A DNA stretch of 64,000 nucleotides from Saccharopolyspora dendranthemae. Its GTDB lineage: Bacteria; Actinomycetota; Actinomycetes; Mycobacteriales; Pseudonocardiaceae. Position 1 is the first letter of the stretch. Every line of letters starts with the position of its first letter. The translations under genes were made by a program, and so were the position numbers. This document shows positions 25,756 through 34,776 of the stretch, one piece after another. The stretch lies in assembly GCF_007829955.1 (NCBI RefSeq), contig NZ_VIWX01000001.1, positions 558,001-622,000 on the forward strand, written 5' to 3'. The notes below the pieces were generated by a model that saw only the letters and a program-made list of their open reading frames with translations, was not told the DNA's origin and did no database searches.

Positions 25756-27621
25756 TCACAGGTGACGGCGGCGTGCTTCCCGCTGCTGCTCGTAGCGCTC
25801 GCGGGCTTCACGAGCGCTGTCCCGGGTGGCGACCTCGGCGACCGGGACGTCCCACCACGCCTCCGGGGGAAGCGAGGGCTTCGCCGGATCTGTTTCGACG
25901 TGAACCGCTGTGGGACAGTCGCTCTCGCGGGATTCCCGCAGAGCCCGGCGCAGGTCGTCGACGGTTTCGGCGCGCAGGACCCGCATCCCCAGGCTCGCGG
26001 CGTTGGCGGCGAGGTCCACCGGCAGCGGTTCGCCGGTGAAGTCCCCGCTCTCGGCGCGGTAGCGGTAGTCGGTGCCGAAGCGCTCGCCACCGACGGTCTC
26101 CGACAACCCTCCGATGGACGCGTAGCCGTGGTTGTCCACCAGCACCACGTTGATCTTGATGCCCTCCTGCACAGCGGTGACCAGCTCGGTCGGCATCATC
26201 AGGTAGGTGCCGTCGCCGACGAGCGCGAAGACCTCGCGCGAAGGATCGGCCAGGCGCGCGCCGATCGCGGCCGGGATCTCGTATCCCATGCAGGAGTACC
26301 CGTATTCGACGTGGTACTGCCGGGAGTCCCTGGCGCGCCACACCTTGTGCAGATCACCGGGCATCGAACCCGCCGCGTTGATGACGACGTCCCGGTCGTC
26401 GAGCACCTCGTCGAGCACGCCGATCACCTCGGCCTGGCCCGGCCTCGCGTCACCGCCCGCCGCGCGCGTGACCGAGTCGACGACCTCGGTCCAGCGCCGC
26501 ACCCCGGACCGCACCCGTCCGACGTGGTCGGCGGCGACCCGGAAGTCGGCGAGTGCACCCGACAGCTGCCGCAGCGTGCTCCGGGCGTCGCCGATTACCG
26601 GTACGGCCGCCTGCTTGTGCGCGTCGGCCGGAGCGATGTTGACGTTGACGAACCGGACGGCCGGGTTCGCGAAGAGCGTGCCCGAAGCCGTGGTGAAGTC
26701 CGAGAACCGGGTACCGACGCCGATGATCAGGTCGGCCTCGCGGGCGAGCTCGTCGGCGACCCGGGTGCCGGTGTGCCCGATGGCGCCCACGGCGCACGGG
26801 TGGTCGTGGCGCAGGCACCCGCGCCCGGCCTGCGTCTCGGCGACCGGGATGCCGGTGGCCGACGCGAGTTCGGCGAGGTCGCGCTCGGCTCCGCTGTGGT
26901 GCGCTCCCCCACCCGCGATGATCAGCGGACGGTCCGCGCCGCGGATCGCCTCGACCGCGTCCGACACCGACCGCGGGTCGGCGATCGGGCGGTGCACCCG
27001 CCACACCCGGTCGGCGAAGAACTCCTCGGGCCAGTCGAAGGCCTCGGCCTGCACGTCCTGCGGCAGCGCCAGGGTCACGGCGCCGGTGGACACCGGGTCG
27101 GTGAGCACCCGCATCGCCTCCAGCGCCGAGGGGATCAGCGCCTCCGGTCGCCAGACGCGGTCGAAGTAGCGCGAGACCGGACGCAGGCAGTCGTTGACCG
27201 AGACGTCGCGCGCGTGCGGCACTTCCAGCTGCTGCAGCACGGGATCGGCCGGGCGGGTGGCGAACACGTCACCGGGCAGCAGCAGGACCGGGATCTGGTT
27301 GATGGTGGCCAGCGCGGCACCGGTGACCAGGTTCGTCGCCCCGGGACCGATGGAGGTCGTCACCGCCCAGGTCGACATCCGGTTGCGCTGCCGGGCGAAG
27401 CCCACGGCCGCGTGCACCATCGCCTGCTCGTTGCGACCCTGCAGGTAGGGCATCCGGTCACCGGATTCGAGCAGCGCCTGGCCGATCCCGGCCACGTTGC
27501 CGTGACCGAAGATGCCCCAGCATCCCTCGATCAGCCGGGTGTACACCCCGTCGCGCTCGGTGTGCTGGTGGGACAGGAACCGCAGCAGCGCCTGCGCGAC
27601 CGTCAGCCGCCGGGTCACCAT
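25756..27621 (-). CDS. iolD: 3D-(3,5/4)-trihydroxycyclohexane-1,2-dione hydrolase
   Basis: A 621-residue ThDP-dependent enzyme that opens the inositol-derived ring to 5-deoxy-glucuronate. The ThDP motif GDGTYLMMPTELVTAVQEGIKINVVLVDN and the acidic residue in YLQGRNEQAMVHAAVGFARQ are present. The whole protein matches IolD of other actinobacteria. ATG 27621 overlaps the iolB stop by 7 bases. The frame stays open further upstream through iolB but that extension is antisense-like noise in another gene's frame. It is the last gene of the iol operon. Confidence 0.92.
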   Translation of the reverse strand: MVTRRLTVAQALLRFLSHQHTERDGVYTRLIEGCWGIFGHGNVAGIGQALLESGDRMPYLQGRNEQAMVHAAVGFARQRNRMSTWAVTTSIGPGATNLVTGAALATINQIPVLLLPGDVFATRPADPVLQQLEVPHARDVSVNDCLRPVSRYFDRVWRPEALIPSALEAMRVLTDPVSTGAVTLALPQDVQAEAFDWPEEFFADRVWRVHRPIADPRSVSDAVEAIRGADRPLIIAGGGAHHSGAERDLAELASATGIPVAETQAGRGCLRHDHPCAVGAIGHTGTRVADELAREADLIIGVGTRFSDFTTASGTLFANPAVRFVNVNIAPADAHKQAAVPVIGDARSTLRQLSGALADFRVAADHVGRVRSGVRRWTEVVDSVTRAAGGDARPGQAEVIGVLDEVLDDRDVVINAAGSMPGDLHKVWRARDSRQYHVEYGYSCMGYEIPAAIGARLADPSREVFALVGDGTYLMMPTELVTAVQEGIKINVVLVDNHGYASIGGLSETVGGERFGTDYRYRAESGDFTGEPLPVDLAANAASLGMRVLRAETVDDLRRALRESRESDCPTAVHVETDPAKPSLPPEAWWDVPVAEVATRDSAREARERYEQQREARRRHL

Positions 27622-28511
27622 CGCAGCTCGCCCCCGGCCGGAGCCCGGTAGAACGGCAATCGCGGGTCGACCTGCTGGTCCGGCCACGTCCCGCGCACCC
27701 ACGCGTGCGCGGGATCGTCGCAGATCAGCCAGGCGCGGTCGGGCGAAGGACCGGCCATGACGTTGAGGTAGTACATGTCGTAGCCGGGCACGGCCATCGA
27801 CGGTCCGTGCCAGCCGTCGGGGATCAGCACCACGTCCCCGCTGCGCACCTCGGCGAGCACGTCGGTGGAGCTGCCCGGTCCGGACGGGTACACGCGCTGG
27901 TAGCCGATGCCGGGAGTGCCGTGGGAACCGGCGATCTCGAAGTAGTAGATCTCCTCCAACCGCGATTCGCCCTCGCGGTCCTCGTCGTGCTTGTGCGGCG
28001 GGAAGGAGGACCAGTTGCCCGCGGGGGTGAGCACCTCGACGGCGATCAGGCGATCGGCCTCGAAGACGTGCGCGGCACCGAAGTTGTTGACCTGACGGCT
28101 GGCCTGACCCGCTCCTCGCAGCTCCACCGGGACCCCCGACGCGGGTCCGTAGCGCGCGGGCAGCCGGTTCTCGCAGCGCGCCCCGGTCAGAGCGAACCTC
28201 CCACCACAGCCGCTCGCGATCCGCACCGAGGCGTCCCGGGGCACGTAGGCGAAGTCCGTCACCCCCGCGAAAACGCCGGCACGACCGGCGAGTTCGAAGG
28301 TCTGGTCGTCGCAGTGCACCGCGCAGGACCCGCTGAGCGGCAGCACGATCCACTCGCTGTCGCCGGTGTCGAACTCGTGCGACTCACCTTCCGAGAGCTC
28401 CAGCACCCGCAACGAGGAGCGCTCCCAGCCGGCCGAGTCCGGGTCGACGAAGGTCCGGTACCCGTCGTGCCCGGCTTCTCCGTCGGCGAGGTGAAAACCG
28501 CTGTTGCCCAC
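27615..28511 (-). CDS. iolB: 5-deoxy-glucuronate isomerase
   Basis: A 298-residue bicupin that isomerises 5-deoxy-glucuronate to 2-deoxy-5-keto-gluconate. The cupin metal site is seen in SFPPHKHDEDREGESRLEE, and the second motif in GDVVLIPDGWHGPSMAVPGYDMYYLN. GTG 28511 is chosen because AGGAGAGAGG lies directly upstream and the residues before it are unlike the family. It lies between the aldolase gene (14 bases upstream) and iolD (overlapping). Confidence 0.9.
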   Translation of the reverse strand: MGNSGFHLADGEAGHDGYRTFVDPDSAGWERSSLRVLELSEGESHEFDTGDSEWIVLPLSGSCAVHCDDQTFELAGRAGVFAGVTDFAYVPRDASVRIASGCGGRFALTGARCENRLPARYGPASGVPVELRGAGQASRQVNNFGAAHVFEADRLIAVEVLTPAGNWSSFPPHKHDEDREGESRLEEIYYFEIAGSHGTPGIGYQRVYPSGPGSSTDVLAEVRSGDVVLIPDGWHGPSMAVPGYDMYYLNVMAGPSPDRAWLICDDPAHAWVRGTWPDQQVDPRLPFYRAPAGGELRW

Positions 28512-28524
28512 CCTCTCTCCTCTC

Positions 28525-29406
28525 CTACAGCAGGGCGACCGCGGCGTCGACCGCGCTCGCGACATCGTCGTCCTCCGGGTACAGCAGGCTCCTGCCCACG
28601 ACGAGCCCGCGCACGTGGGGCAGCTGCAGGGCCGCGCGCCACCGCTGCCGGGTGGCCGCGGGATCATCGGGCACCTCGCCGCCCAGCAGCACGGTCGGCA
28701 GCGTGGTGGATTCCAGCGCTCGGCCGACCTCGTCGAGCTCGTCGACCACCGGCACCTTCAGCCAGGTGTAGGCCGACGTGCCGCCGAGCCCCGAGGCGAT
28801 GGCGATGGACCGCGCCACGGCCTCGACCGAGACGTCGTTGCGCACCTCGCCTCCCGCTCGTCGCGACAGGAAGGGTTCCACCATCGCGATCAGCCCTCGC
28901 TCGGCGAGCTCGTTGATGGCGTTGGCCGCGCCCTGCATGGTGTTCAAGGATCCCGGGTCGTCGAAGTCCATCCGCAGCAGCAACTTCCCGGCGTCGAACC
29001 GCATCCGGTGCAGGTCCTGCGCGCGGTGACCGGTGAACCGGTCGTCGAGCTCGAACGACGAGCCCGCCAGACCTCCCCGGTTCATCGAGCCGATGACGAC
29101 CTTGTGCTCCAGCGCGCCGAGCAGCAGCAGGTCCTCCAGCACGTCGGCGGTGCCCAGGACCCCGTCCACGCCAGGGCGTTCCAGCGCGGTGCACAACCGG
29201 TCGAGCAGGTCCGCGCGGTTGGCCATCGCCAGCGGGTCTCCGCCCGCGGCCAGCGATCCACGGGCGGGGTGGTCGGCTGCGACGATCATCATCCGCCCGG
29301 AATCCCCGAGCAGCGGTCGGCGCGCGCGTGACGCGGCGGCTTCGGCGATGGATTCGGGCCGGGCCGCACGTGCTTCGGACAGGTCGGTGATGCTCAACGG
29401 GGACAA
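28525..29406 (-). CDS. class I aldolase of actinobacterial iol clusters (Cgl0158-type barrel protein)
   Basis: A 293-residue (beta/alpha)8-barrel protein related to deoxyribose-phosphate aldolases. A candidate Schiff-base Lys is in SAYTWLKVPVV. In actinobacterial inositol clusters a gene of this type accompanies iolC and is thought to cleave 2-deoxy-5-keto-gluconate-6-phosphate, the role of IolJ in Bacillus. The function here rests on that context. It lies between iolC (22 bases) and iolB (13 bases). Confidence 0.78.
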   Translation of the reverse strand: MSPLSITDLSEARAARPESIAEAAASRARRPLLGDSGRMMIVAADHPARGSLAAGGDPLAMANRADLLDRLCTALERPGVDGVLGTADVLEDLLLLGALEHKVVIGSMNRGGLAGSSFELDDRFTGHRAQDLHRMRFDAGKLLLRMDFDDPGSLNTMQGAANAINELAERGLIAMVEPFLSRRAGGEVRNDVSVEAVARSIAIASGLGGTSAYTWLKVPVVDELDEVGRALESTTLPTVLLGGEVPDDPAATRQRWRAALQLPHVRGLVVGRSLLYPEDDDVASAVDAAVALL

Positions 29407-29428
29407 GCGGGTTCTCCTCCCGTCGTGC

Positions 29429-30391
29429 TCACGCGTTCAGCTCGGTACCGGAGATCGCCGTCAGCTCCTCGACCTCGTGGGCGTAGGGCATCGCGGAGGA
29501 GCACGCGAGGCGACCCGCGACCAGCGCGCCCGCCGCGTTGGCGAAGCGCATGGTCCGTTCCAGCGGCCAGTCGTGCAGCAGCCCGTGGCACAGGGCGCCG
29601 CCGAAGGCGTCCCCCGCGCCGAGGCCGTTGACGACCTCGACCGGGACCGGCGGTGCCACCACCTGCTGGTCGCGCGTGCGGGCGAGCACGCCGTGCGGCC
29701 CCTGCTTGACCACCGCCAGCTCCACGCCGAGCTCCAGCAGCCGCTCGGCGGCGTCCTCCGGGTCGCGGGTTCCGACCGCGATCTCCACCTCGTCGAGGTT
29801 GCCGACGGCGACGGTGACGTGCGCGAGCGCTTCCCGGTACCAGCCGGTGGCCTCCGCGTGCTCGTCCCAGAACATCGGCCGCCAGTCCAGGTCGAAGACC
29901 GCCGTGCCGCGCTTGGCCCGGTGCCGCAGCGCCGCCAGCGTCGCCGAGCGGCTGGGCTCCTCCGAGAGACCGGTGCCGGTCATCCAGAAGATGCGGGCGT
30001 CGGCGATCGACGGCAGGTCCAGCTCGTCCTCGTGGATCTCCAGGTCCGGCGCCTTGGGACAGCGGTAGAAGTACAGCGGGAAGTCGTCCGGCGGGAACAG
30101 CTCGCAGAAGGTCACCGGGGTCGGGTACTGCGCCACGGAACCGACCCACCGGTCGTCGACGTCGAATCCGCCCAGCGCCTGGTGGACGTACTCGCCGAAG
30201 GGATCAGCGCCGGTCCGGCTGATGACCGCGCTGCGGTGGCCGAGACGGGCGGCGGCGACGGCGACGTTGGTGGCGGTTCCCCCGAGGTACTTCCCGAACG
30301 ATTCCACCTGCGGGAGCGGGACACCGGTCTGCAACGGGTAGATGTCCACCCCGATCCGGCCCATGGTGATCACGTCGAACCGATCGCTCAT
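29429..30391 (-). CDS. iolC: 5-dehydro-2-deoxygluconokinase
   Basis: A 320-residue PfkB-family kinase that phosphorylates 2-deoxy-5-keto-gluconate. The substrate-binding GGTATNVAVAAARLG (about residues 36-50) and the catalytic motif NGLGAGDAFGGAL near the C-terminus are both present. It is the first gene of a four-gene operon (iolC, aldolase, iolB, iolD). The operon lacks iolG, iolE and iolA, which must lie elsewhere. A good promoter lies about 60 bases upstream. Confidence 0.9.
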   Translation of the reverse strand: MSDRFDVITMGRIGVDIYPLQTGVPLPQVESFGKYLGGTATNVAVAAARLGHRSAVISRTGADPFGEYVHQALGGFDVDDRWVGSVAQYPTPVTFCELFPPDDFPLYFYRCPKAPDLEIHEDELDLPSIADARIFWMTGTGLSEEPSRSATLAALRHRAKRGTAVFDLDWRPMFWDEHAEATGWYREALAHVTVAVGNLDEVEIAVGTRDPEDAAERLLELGVELAVVKQGPHGVLARTRDQQVVAPPVPVEVVNGLGAGDAFGGALCHGLLHDWPLERTMRFANAAGALVAGRLACSSAMPYAHEVEELTAISGTELNA

Positions 30392-30451
30392 CGCACGATC
30401 CCCTCGTCGCCAACGCTGCCGCGCGCGGCAGCCGGAGCACGGACCTTCTCG

Positions 30452-30480
30452 TGTCTACGTGCGCGTGATCACCATGTCAA
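30452..30480 (-). promoter_or_regulatory. iol operon promoter with palindrome in spacer
   Basis: On the minus strand, -35 TTGACA (30475-30480), a 17-base spacer and -10 TAGACA (30452-30457). The spacer contains the palindrome GTGATCAC (30466-30473), a possible binding site for the divergent GntR protein. The leader to the iolC start is about 50-55 bases. Confidence 0.6.
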
Positions 30481-30536
30481 CATTTGTCCGCACATCATGA
30501 CCTGTTCACGCCATGCGTCCTTGCTATCGTGGCCGC

Positions 30537-31316
30537 GTGACCGCCGTGCGAGACCGCTCCCAGGAACCGAGTTGGGATCCAGCGAGGCAGATCTCGGTCG
30601 ACCACCGCAGCCCGGTCCCCCTGTACTTCCAGGTCGCCAGCCAGATCGAGGAGGCCATCTCCTCGGGGGCGCTTCCCGTCGGATCCCGCCTGGACAACGA
30701 GATCGAGCTGGCCGGGAACCTCGGGCTCTCCCGCCCCACCATCCGCCAGGCCATCGGTTCGCTGGTCGACAAGGGACTCGTGGTGCGCAAGCGCGGCGCC
30801 GGAACCCAGGTCGTGTTCAACCACGTCAAGCGCTCGCTGGGGCTCAGCAGCCTCTACGACGACCTCAGCAGCATCGACCAGCGCCCCACGACGAGCGTGC
30901 TGGTCAACGAGATCCGCAATCCCCCGGAGGAAGCGGCCCGGGCGCTGGGACTGTCCGAAGAGGACGAAGTGCGGCACCTGGAGCGGGTGCGCTTCGCGCG
31001 CGGCGAGCCGATCGCGCGCATGCACAACTACCTGCCCGCCGCCTTGATCAGCCCCAGCGACGAGGCGCTGGCCGAACGCGGCCTCTACCAGCTGCTGCGC
31101 TCAGCCGGCGTCCACCTGCACGCCGCGCAGCAGACCATCGGGGCGAGGAGCGCCACCGACGACGAGGCCGACCTGCTCGACGAGCCCGCGGGGGCCGCCC
31201 TGCTGACCATGCAGCGCATCACCCACGACCACACCGGCACCATCGTCGAGTACGGCACGCACGTCTACCGCGCGTCCCGCTACACCTTCGACCTCACCCT
31301 CCGCGGGGACTCCTGA
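30537..31316 (+). CDS. GntR family regulator (HutC/UTRA subfamily), likely inositol regulator
   Basis: A 259-residue regulator. The GntR HTH (about residues 25-90) contains SPVPLYFQVASQIEEAI and LSRPTIRQAIGSLVDKGLV. The UTRA ligand domain follows (about 100-255; LERVRFARGEPIARMHNYLP). GTG 30537 is chosen because a -10-like TATCGT (30525-30530) ends six bases before it, implying a leaderless mRNA. It is divergent from iolC and probably represses that operon. Effector is inferred to be an inositol intermediate. Confidence 0.85.
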   Translation: MTAVRDRSQEPSWDPARQISVDHRSPVPLYFQVASQIEEAISSGALPVGSRLDNEIELAGNLGLSRPTIRQAIGSLVDKGLVVRKRGAGTQVVFNHVKRSLGLSSLYDDLSSIDQRPTTSVLVNEIRNPPEEAARALGLSEEDEVRHLERVRFARGEPIARMHNYLPAALISPSDEALAERGLYQLLRSAGVHLHAAQQTIGARSATDDEADLLDEPAGAALLTMQRITHDHTGTIVEYGTHVYRASRYTFDLTLRGDS

Positions 31317-31428
31317 GACCTCGGAGAGCGGGAAATTCCACCACCCGGGCCCGGGCACCGCTCCGGACGAACTAACGTTCCGGGCATGATGGAGACCGGT
31401 ACAGGTCGTGATTCGTGAGGTTGTTGCC

Positions 31429-32082
31429 GTGACCGAAGCACCAGAGGACGAAGCGCGCGTCCCGTTGCGCGACCAGGTCCACGACGAGTTGCAGGCCCGG
31501 ATCAGCGACGGCCGGCTGCGCCCCGGCGACCGGATCTTCGAGCAGGAGCTCGCGATCGAGTTCGGCATCTCCCGCGTCCCGGTGCGGGAGGCGATCCGGA
31601 TGCTGCAGAGCGGCGGCATGGTCGAGGTCCGCCCCCGCCGGCGCGGCGTGTTCGTGCGCAGCCTGGACCGGCAGCAGCTGGTGGAGCTCTTCGACGTGCG
31701 CGAAGCCCTCGAAGCGCTGGCCGCGCGGCTGGCCGCCGAGCGCTGCGACTCCGCCGACGTGGAGCGCCTGGGAGAGCTGGCGACCAGGGCCCGCGAGGCG
31801 CTGGACTCCGCCGACACCGATGCCATGTCCGAGGCCAACACCGAGTTCCACGACAAGCTCGTGGCCGTCTCCCGCAACGACCTGCTGGCCTCGATGCTGG
31901 AACCGCTGCACGGGCGGCTGGCCGCCCTCTTCCGGCTGAACCTGGAGCCGGAGCGGGTCTGCGGCGAGCACGAGGAGCTCTACGCCGCCATCGCGTCCGG
32001 CAACGCCGAGCGCGCGGCGGAGATCGCGCAGAGCCACGTGCGCGCGAGCCGCACCATGGTCCTCGACCGCATGGTGCACTGA
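31429..32082 (+). CDS. GntR family regulator (FCD subfamily), upstream of allantoinase
   Basis: A 217-residue regulator. The HTH (about 15-75) contains FEQELAIEFGISRVPVREAIRMLQSGGMVEV, and the FCD domain (about 85-210) has a metal-site pattern (TEFHDKLVA; EHEELYAAI; SHVRAS). GTG 31429 has GTGAGG nine bases upstream; an earlier GTG at 31408 has none. The same-direction allantoinase gene starts 122 bases later. GTATAC boxes in three ureide promoters nearby make it the likely local regulator. That link is inferred. Confidence 0.83.
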   Translation: MTEAPEDEARVPLRDQVHDELQARISDGRLRPGDRIFEQELAIEFGISRVPVREAIRMLQSGGMVEVRPRRRGVFVRSLDRQQLVELFDVREALEALAARLAAERCDSADVERLGELATRAREALDSADTDAMSEANTEFHDKLVAVSRNDLLASMLEPLHGRLAALFRLNLEPERVCGEHEELYAAIASGNAERAAEIAQSHVRASRTMVLDRMVH

Positions 32083-32129
32083 ACCCGCGCTGACCTCTCT
32101 TGACTGGCACGACGCGCTGGCCATAGTTT

Positions 32130-32155
32130 ACGTATACGTTCAAATATACTTTCAT
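32130..32155. promoter_or_regulatory. GTATAC-box operator and -10 of allantoinase gene
   Basis: ACGTATACGT (32130-32139) is a perfect 10-bp palindrome. It belongs to a 12-bp tandem repeat, GTATACGTTCAA then ATATACTTTCAT (32132-32155). TATACT at 32145-32150 can serve as -10. The same GTATAC core occurs upstream of the NCS1 transporter and ureidoglycine aminohydrolase genes. Confidence 0.55.
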
Positions 32156-32203
32156 GAAGCGGAATTCGATCTCTCGTGATCGAAGTTCGAGGGAGGTGCC
32201 GCG

Positions 32204-33568
32204 TTGGTGAACTCAGCAACGCCGTTCGACCTGGTCTTCCGGGCGAAGCGGCTCATCGGGCCGAACGGCGAGACGTCGGGCAGCGTCGGCGTCCGCGACG
32301 GCCGCATCGCCGCCGTGGAACCGCTCGACGCCCAGCTGGAAGCCGCCCAGGTCGTGGAGCTCGCCGACGACGAGGTGCTGCTCCCCGGCCTCGTCGACAC
32401 CCACGTGCACGTCAACGACCCCGGCCGCACCGAGTGGGAGGGCTTCGAGACCGCGACCCGGGCCGCGGCCGCCGGAGGCGTCACCACGATCGTCGACATG
32501 CCGCTCAACAGCCTCCCGCCGACCGTCGACACCGACGCGCTGGAGGTCAAGCGCAAGACCGCGCGGGAGAAGGCGCACGTCGACGTCGGCTTCTGGGGCG
32601 GCGCGATCCCCGGCAAGCTCGACGAGCTGCGCGGCCTGCACGAGGCCGGTGTGTTCGGCTTCAAGTGCTTCCTGCTGCACTCCGGCGTCGACGAGTTCCC
32701 CCCGCTCAACCCCGACGAGCTCGACTCCGCGCTGCGCGAGCTGGCGGGATTCGACGCGATGATGATCGTGCACGCCGAGGACTCCGACTCGATCGACGAG
32801 GCACCGACCCCGCACGGCGAGGACTACGGCGACTTCCTCGCCTCCCGCCCCAAGGGCGCGGAGAACGTCGCGATCGCCCAGGTCATCGAGTTGGCCCGGC
32901 GCATCGGGGCCCGCGTGCACATCCTCCACCTGGCCTCCTCCGACGCGCTGCCGCTGATCGCCTCCGCCCGCGCCGACGGCGTGCGGGTGACCGTCGAGAC
33001 CTGCCCGCACTACCTGAGCTTCACCGCCGAGGAGATCCCCGACGGCGCCACCCAGTTCAAGTGCTGCCCGCCGATCCGCGAGGCCGCCAACCGCGAGCTG
33101 CTGTGGAAGGCCCTGGCGGACGGCACGATCGACTGCGTCGTCAGCGACCACTCCCCCTGCACGCCGGAGCTCAAGCGCTTCGACACCGGTGACTTCGGCG
33201 TCGCCTGGGGCGGCGTCTCCAGCCTCCAGCTGGGCCTGTCGGCGATCTGGACCCAGGCCCGCCAGCGCGGCTACACCCTGTCCGACGTCGTGACCTGGAT
33301 GGCGCGCAAGCCCGCCGAACTCGCCGGGATGCGCAGCAAGGGATCGATCGCCGTCGGCAGCGACGCCGACCTGTGCGTGTTCGCCCCGGACGACGCGTTC
33401 GTCGTCGACGTCGGCAAGCTCCAGCACCGCAACCCGGTCTCGGCCTACCACGGCCGCCCGCTCGCGGGAGTCGTGCGCGAGACCTGGCTGCGCGGCAGCA
33501 AGATCGCGGGCGCGGACGTGGAGATCGGCGAGCCCGGCGGAAAGCTCCTCACCCGCGGCGAGGCCTGA
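32204..33568 (+). CDS. allB: allantoinase (cyclic amidohydrolase family)
   Basis: A 454-residue metal-dependent amidohydrolase. Metal ligands are in [10 protein letters not shown] (HxH), the Lys expected to be carbamylated in [10 protein letters not shown], His in VHILHLAS and ETCPHYL, and Asp in VVSDHSPC. The [13 protein letters not shown] sequence is typical of allantoinases more than of dihydropyrimidinases. Neighbouring ureidoglycine aminohydrolase and NCS1 genes support allantoin as substrate. Start is TTG 32204 (7 bases after GGGAGG) or GTG 32207 (10 bases). Confidence 0.87.
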   Translation: MVNSATPFDLVFRAKRLIGPNGETSGSVGVRDGRIAAVEPLDAQLEAAQVVELADDEVLLPGLVDTHVHVNDPGRTEWEGFETATRAAAAGGVTTIVDMPLNSLPPTVDTDALEVKRKTAREKAHVDVGFWGGAIPGKLDELRGLHEAGVFGFKCFLLHSGVDEFPPLNPDELDSALRELAGFDAMMIVHAEDSDSIDEAPTPHGEDYGDFLASRPKGAENVAIAQVIELARRIGARVHILHLASSDALPLIASARADGVRVTVETCPHYLSFTAEEIPDGATQFKCCPPIREAANRELLWKALADGTIDCVVSDHSPCTPELKRFDTGDFGVAWGGVSSLQLGLSAIWTQARQRGYTLSDVVTWMARKPAELAGMRSKGSIAVGSDADLCVFAPDDAFVVDVGKLQHRNPVSAYHGRPLAGVVRETWLRGSKIAGADVEIGEPGGKLLTRGEA

Positions 33569-33576
33569 GCCCCCCT

Positions 33577-33775
33577 CCCAGTTTTTCAGGGTTATTGCAG
33601 AATCGCGTTGCTTGGCGGTGCGGGTGGCGGAACCTCACACGCCGCCTGGACTCCGTGCGCCACTCCTGATGTATGCCAATACACGGCGTCGCGGCGTACT
33701 CATCCAGACAGCGTGTGAGAACCCGCGGCGGTGCCAGCTGAGTCCCACACCTGAAGACAACGACACCCACCAGAT
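33577..33775. repeat. structured repeat module, copy B (inverted relative to copy A)
   Basis: About 199 bp, homologous to the reverse complement of 17622-17836. It lies within the 369-base gap between the allantoinase and racemase genes. The internal inverted repeat is CTCACACGCCGCCTGG (33634-33649) against CCAGACAGCGTGTGAG (33704-33719). It starts with CCCAGTTTTT and abuts the 68-bp repeat at 33776, in the same relative arrangement as copy A. The loop regions of A and B diverge while the stem flanks are conserved. Confidence 0.7.
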
Positions 33776-33843
33776 CGCAGTTTTAGTCATAACTGAGCCG
33801 ACATTTCGGACATGATCATGGCTCGGTTTGGACTAAAACTGGG
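33776..33843. repeat. 68-bp palindromic repeat, copy 2
   Basis: An intact copy. Its left end is CGCAGTTTTAGTC (one change from CCCAG) and its right end GACTAAAACTGGG. Read on the minus strand it has the same order as copies 1 and 4: CCAAACCGAG arm, core with CCGAAATGTCGG, then CTCAGTTATGACT arm. It lies directly beside module B and just before a terminator-like hairpin. Confidence 0.85.
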
Positions 33844-33852
33844 ACCGGACCA

Positions 33853-33893
33853 CGAAGAACCCGGGCCTCCGCAGTGGAGGCCCGGGTTCTTCG
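33853..33893. terminator. strong hairpin terminator between allantoinase and racemase genes
   Basis: Perfect 18-bp arms (33853-33870 and 33876-33893; stem GAAGAACCCGGGCCTCC) with loop GCAGT. It sits 45 bases downstream of the racemase stop and can serve both convergent genes. Confidence 0.8.
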
Positions 33894-33937
33894 TCGTCTG
33901 CCGGGCTCTTCGGTCGTCTAGGCGGTTCTGCTGCGGG

Positions 33938-34657
33938 TCATGCTGGGGGCCAGTTCTTCATCCGCTTCGGGCGCGGGGGTGCGTAGGTGCGCACCTTCGA
34001 GGTCTTCAGCCCGAGGCGTACCAGCGACTCCGCGATCGTCACCGCCGCCGTCACGCCGTCGATCACCGGGACGCCGGTGCGCTCCACGACCCGCTCGGCG
34101 AGGCCCGACATCCCCCCGCACCCCAGGCAGATCGCCTCCGCCCGGTCGTCGCGCACCGCGCGCACGGCCTGCTCGGCGATGGCGTCGACCGCCGCCTGCG
34201 GATCGCGTTCCAGGTCCAGCACCGCCATCCCGCTCGCGCGCACCGACGCGCAGCGGGCGCTGAGACCGGCCGCGTGCAGCCGGTCCTCGATCAGCGGCAC
34301 CGTGCGGTCCAGGCTCGTCACCACCGAGTAGCTGCGGCCCACGAACTGCGCCGTGCTCGCCGCGGCCTCGGTGATGTCCACGACGGGGACGTCGAAGAGC
34401 TCCTGCAAGCCCTCCCTGCCGTGCTCCCCGTAGCCCGCCTGGACGATCGCGTCGAACGGCTCGGGGTAGGCGCGCACCGCCTCCATCACAGCGATCGCGG
34501 CGAGGTAGCTCTCGTAGTTCCCCTCCACCGACTCCGCGCCGAAAGCCGGTGTCAGCGGAACGATCTCGGTGCCAGGAGAGGCCACCGAAGCGGCCTGCTC
34601 ACCGATCGCCTCGGTGATGGAGGTGGTCGTGTTGACGTTCACGACGAGAATGCGCAT
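33938..34657 (-). CDS. Asp/Glu/hydantoin racemase family protein lacking the first catalytic Cys
   Basis: A 239-residue protein of the aspartate/glutamate/hydantoin racemase family. The N-terminal ILVVNVNTTTSITEAIG and the second-Cys motif ICLGCGGMSGLAE are present. The first catalytic position, normally Cys in a CFxxP-like context, reads QAGYGEHGREG and has no Cys. With one Cys it may act in one direction only or, like arylmalonate decarboxylase, do other chemistry. Its location beside allantoinase and the NCS1 transporter suggests allantoin or a hydantoin as substrate. Confidence 0.75.
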   Translation of the reverse strand: MRILVVNVNTTTSITEAIGEQAASVASPGTEIVPLTPAFGAESVEGNYESYLAAIAVMEAVRAYPEPFDAIVQAGYGEHGREGLQELFDVPVVDITEAAASTAQFVGRSYSVVTSLDRTVPLIEDRLHAAGLSARCASVRASGMAVLDLERDPQAAVDAIAEQAVRAVRDDRAEAICLGCGGMSGLAERVVERTGVPVIDGVTAAVTIAESLVRLGLKTSKVRTYAPPRPKRMKNWPPA

Positions 34658-34776
34658 GGGATCGACTTTCCTCGAAAGGCCCTCGGGTCAGGGCCTGGTG
34701 CAGTACGCGGCGGTAGCCGCTGCTCGGCGGTGCGGGACTCAGCCCGCACCGCCGACAGAACCGGTGGTGGCGCCCC

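Noticed and set aside
25756..28353. Apparent 865-residue fusion of iolD with an N-terminal extension
   Set aside because: The extension is the iolB region read in a wrong frame; the true iolD start is the ATG at 27621 overlapping the iolB stop.
33577..33843. Terminator of the allantoinase gene
   Set aside because: The region is duplicated near 17600 beside unrelated genes, and a separate perfect 18-bp hairpin at 33853-33893 already serves as terminator.
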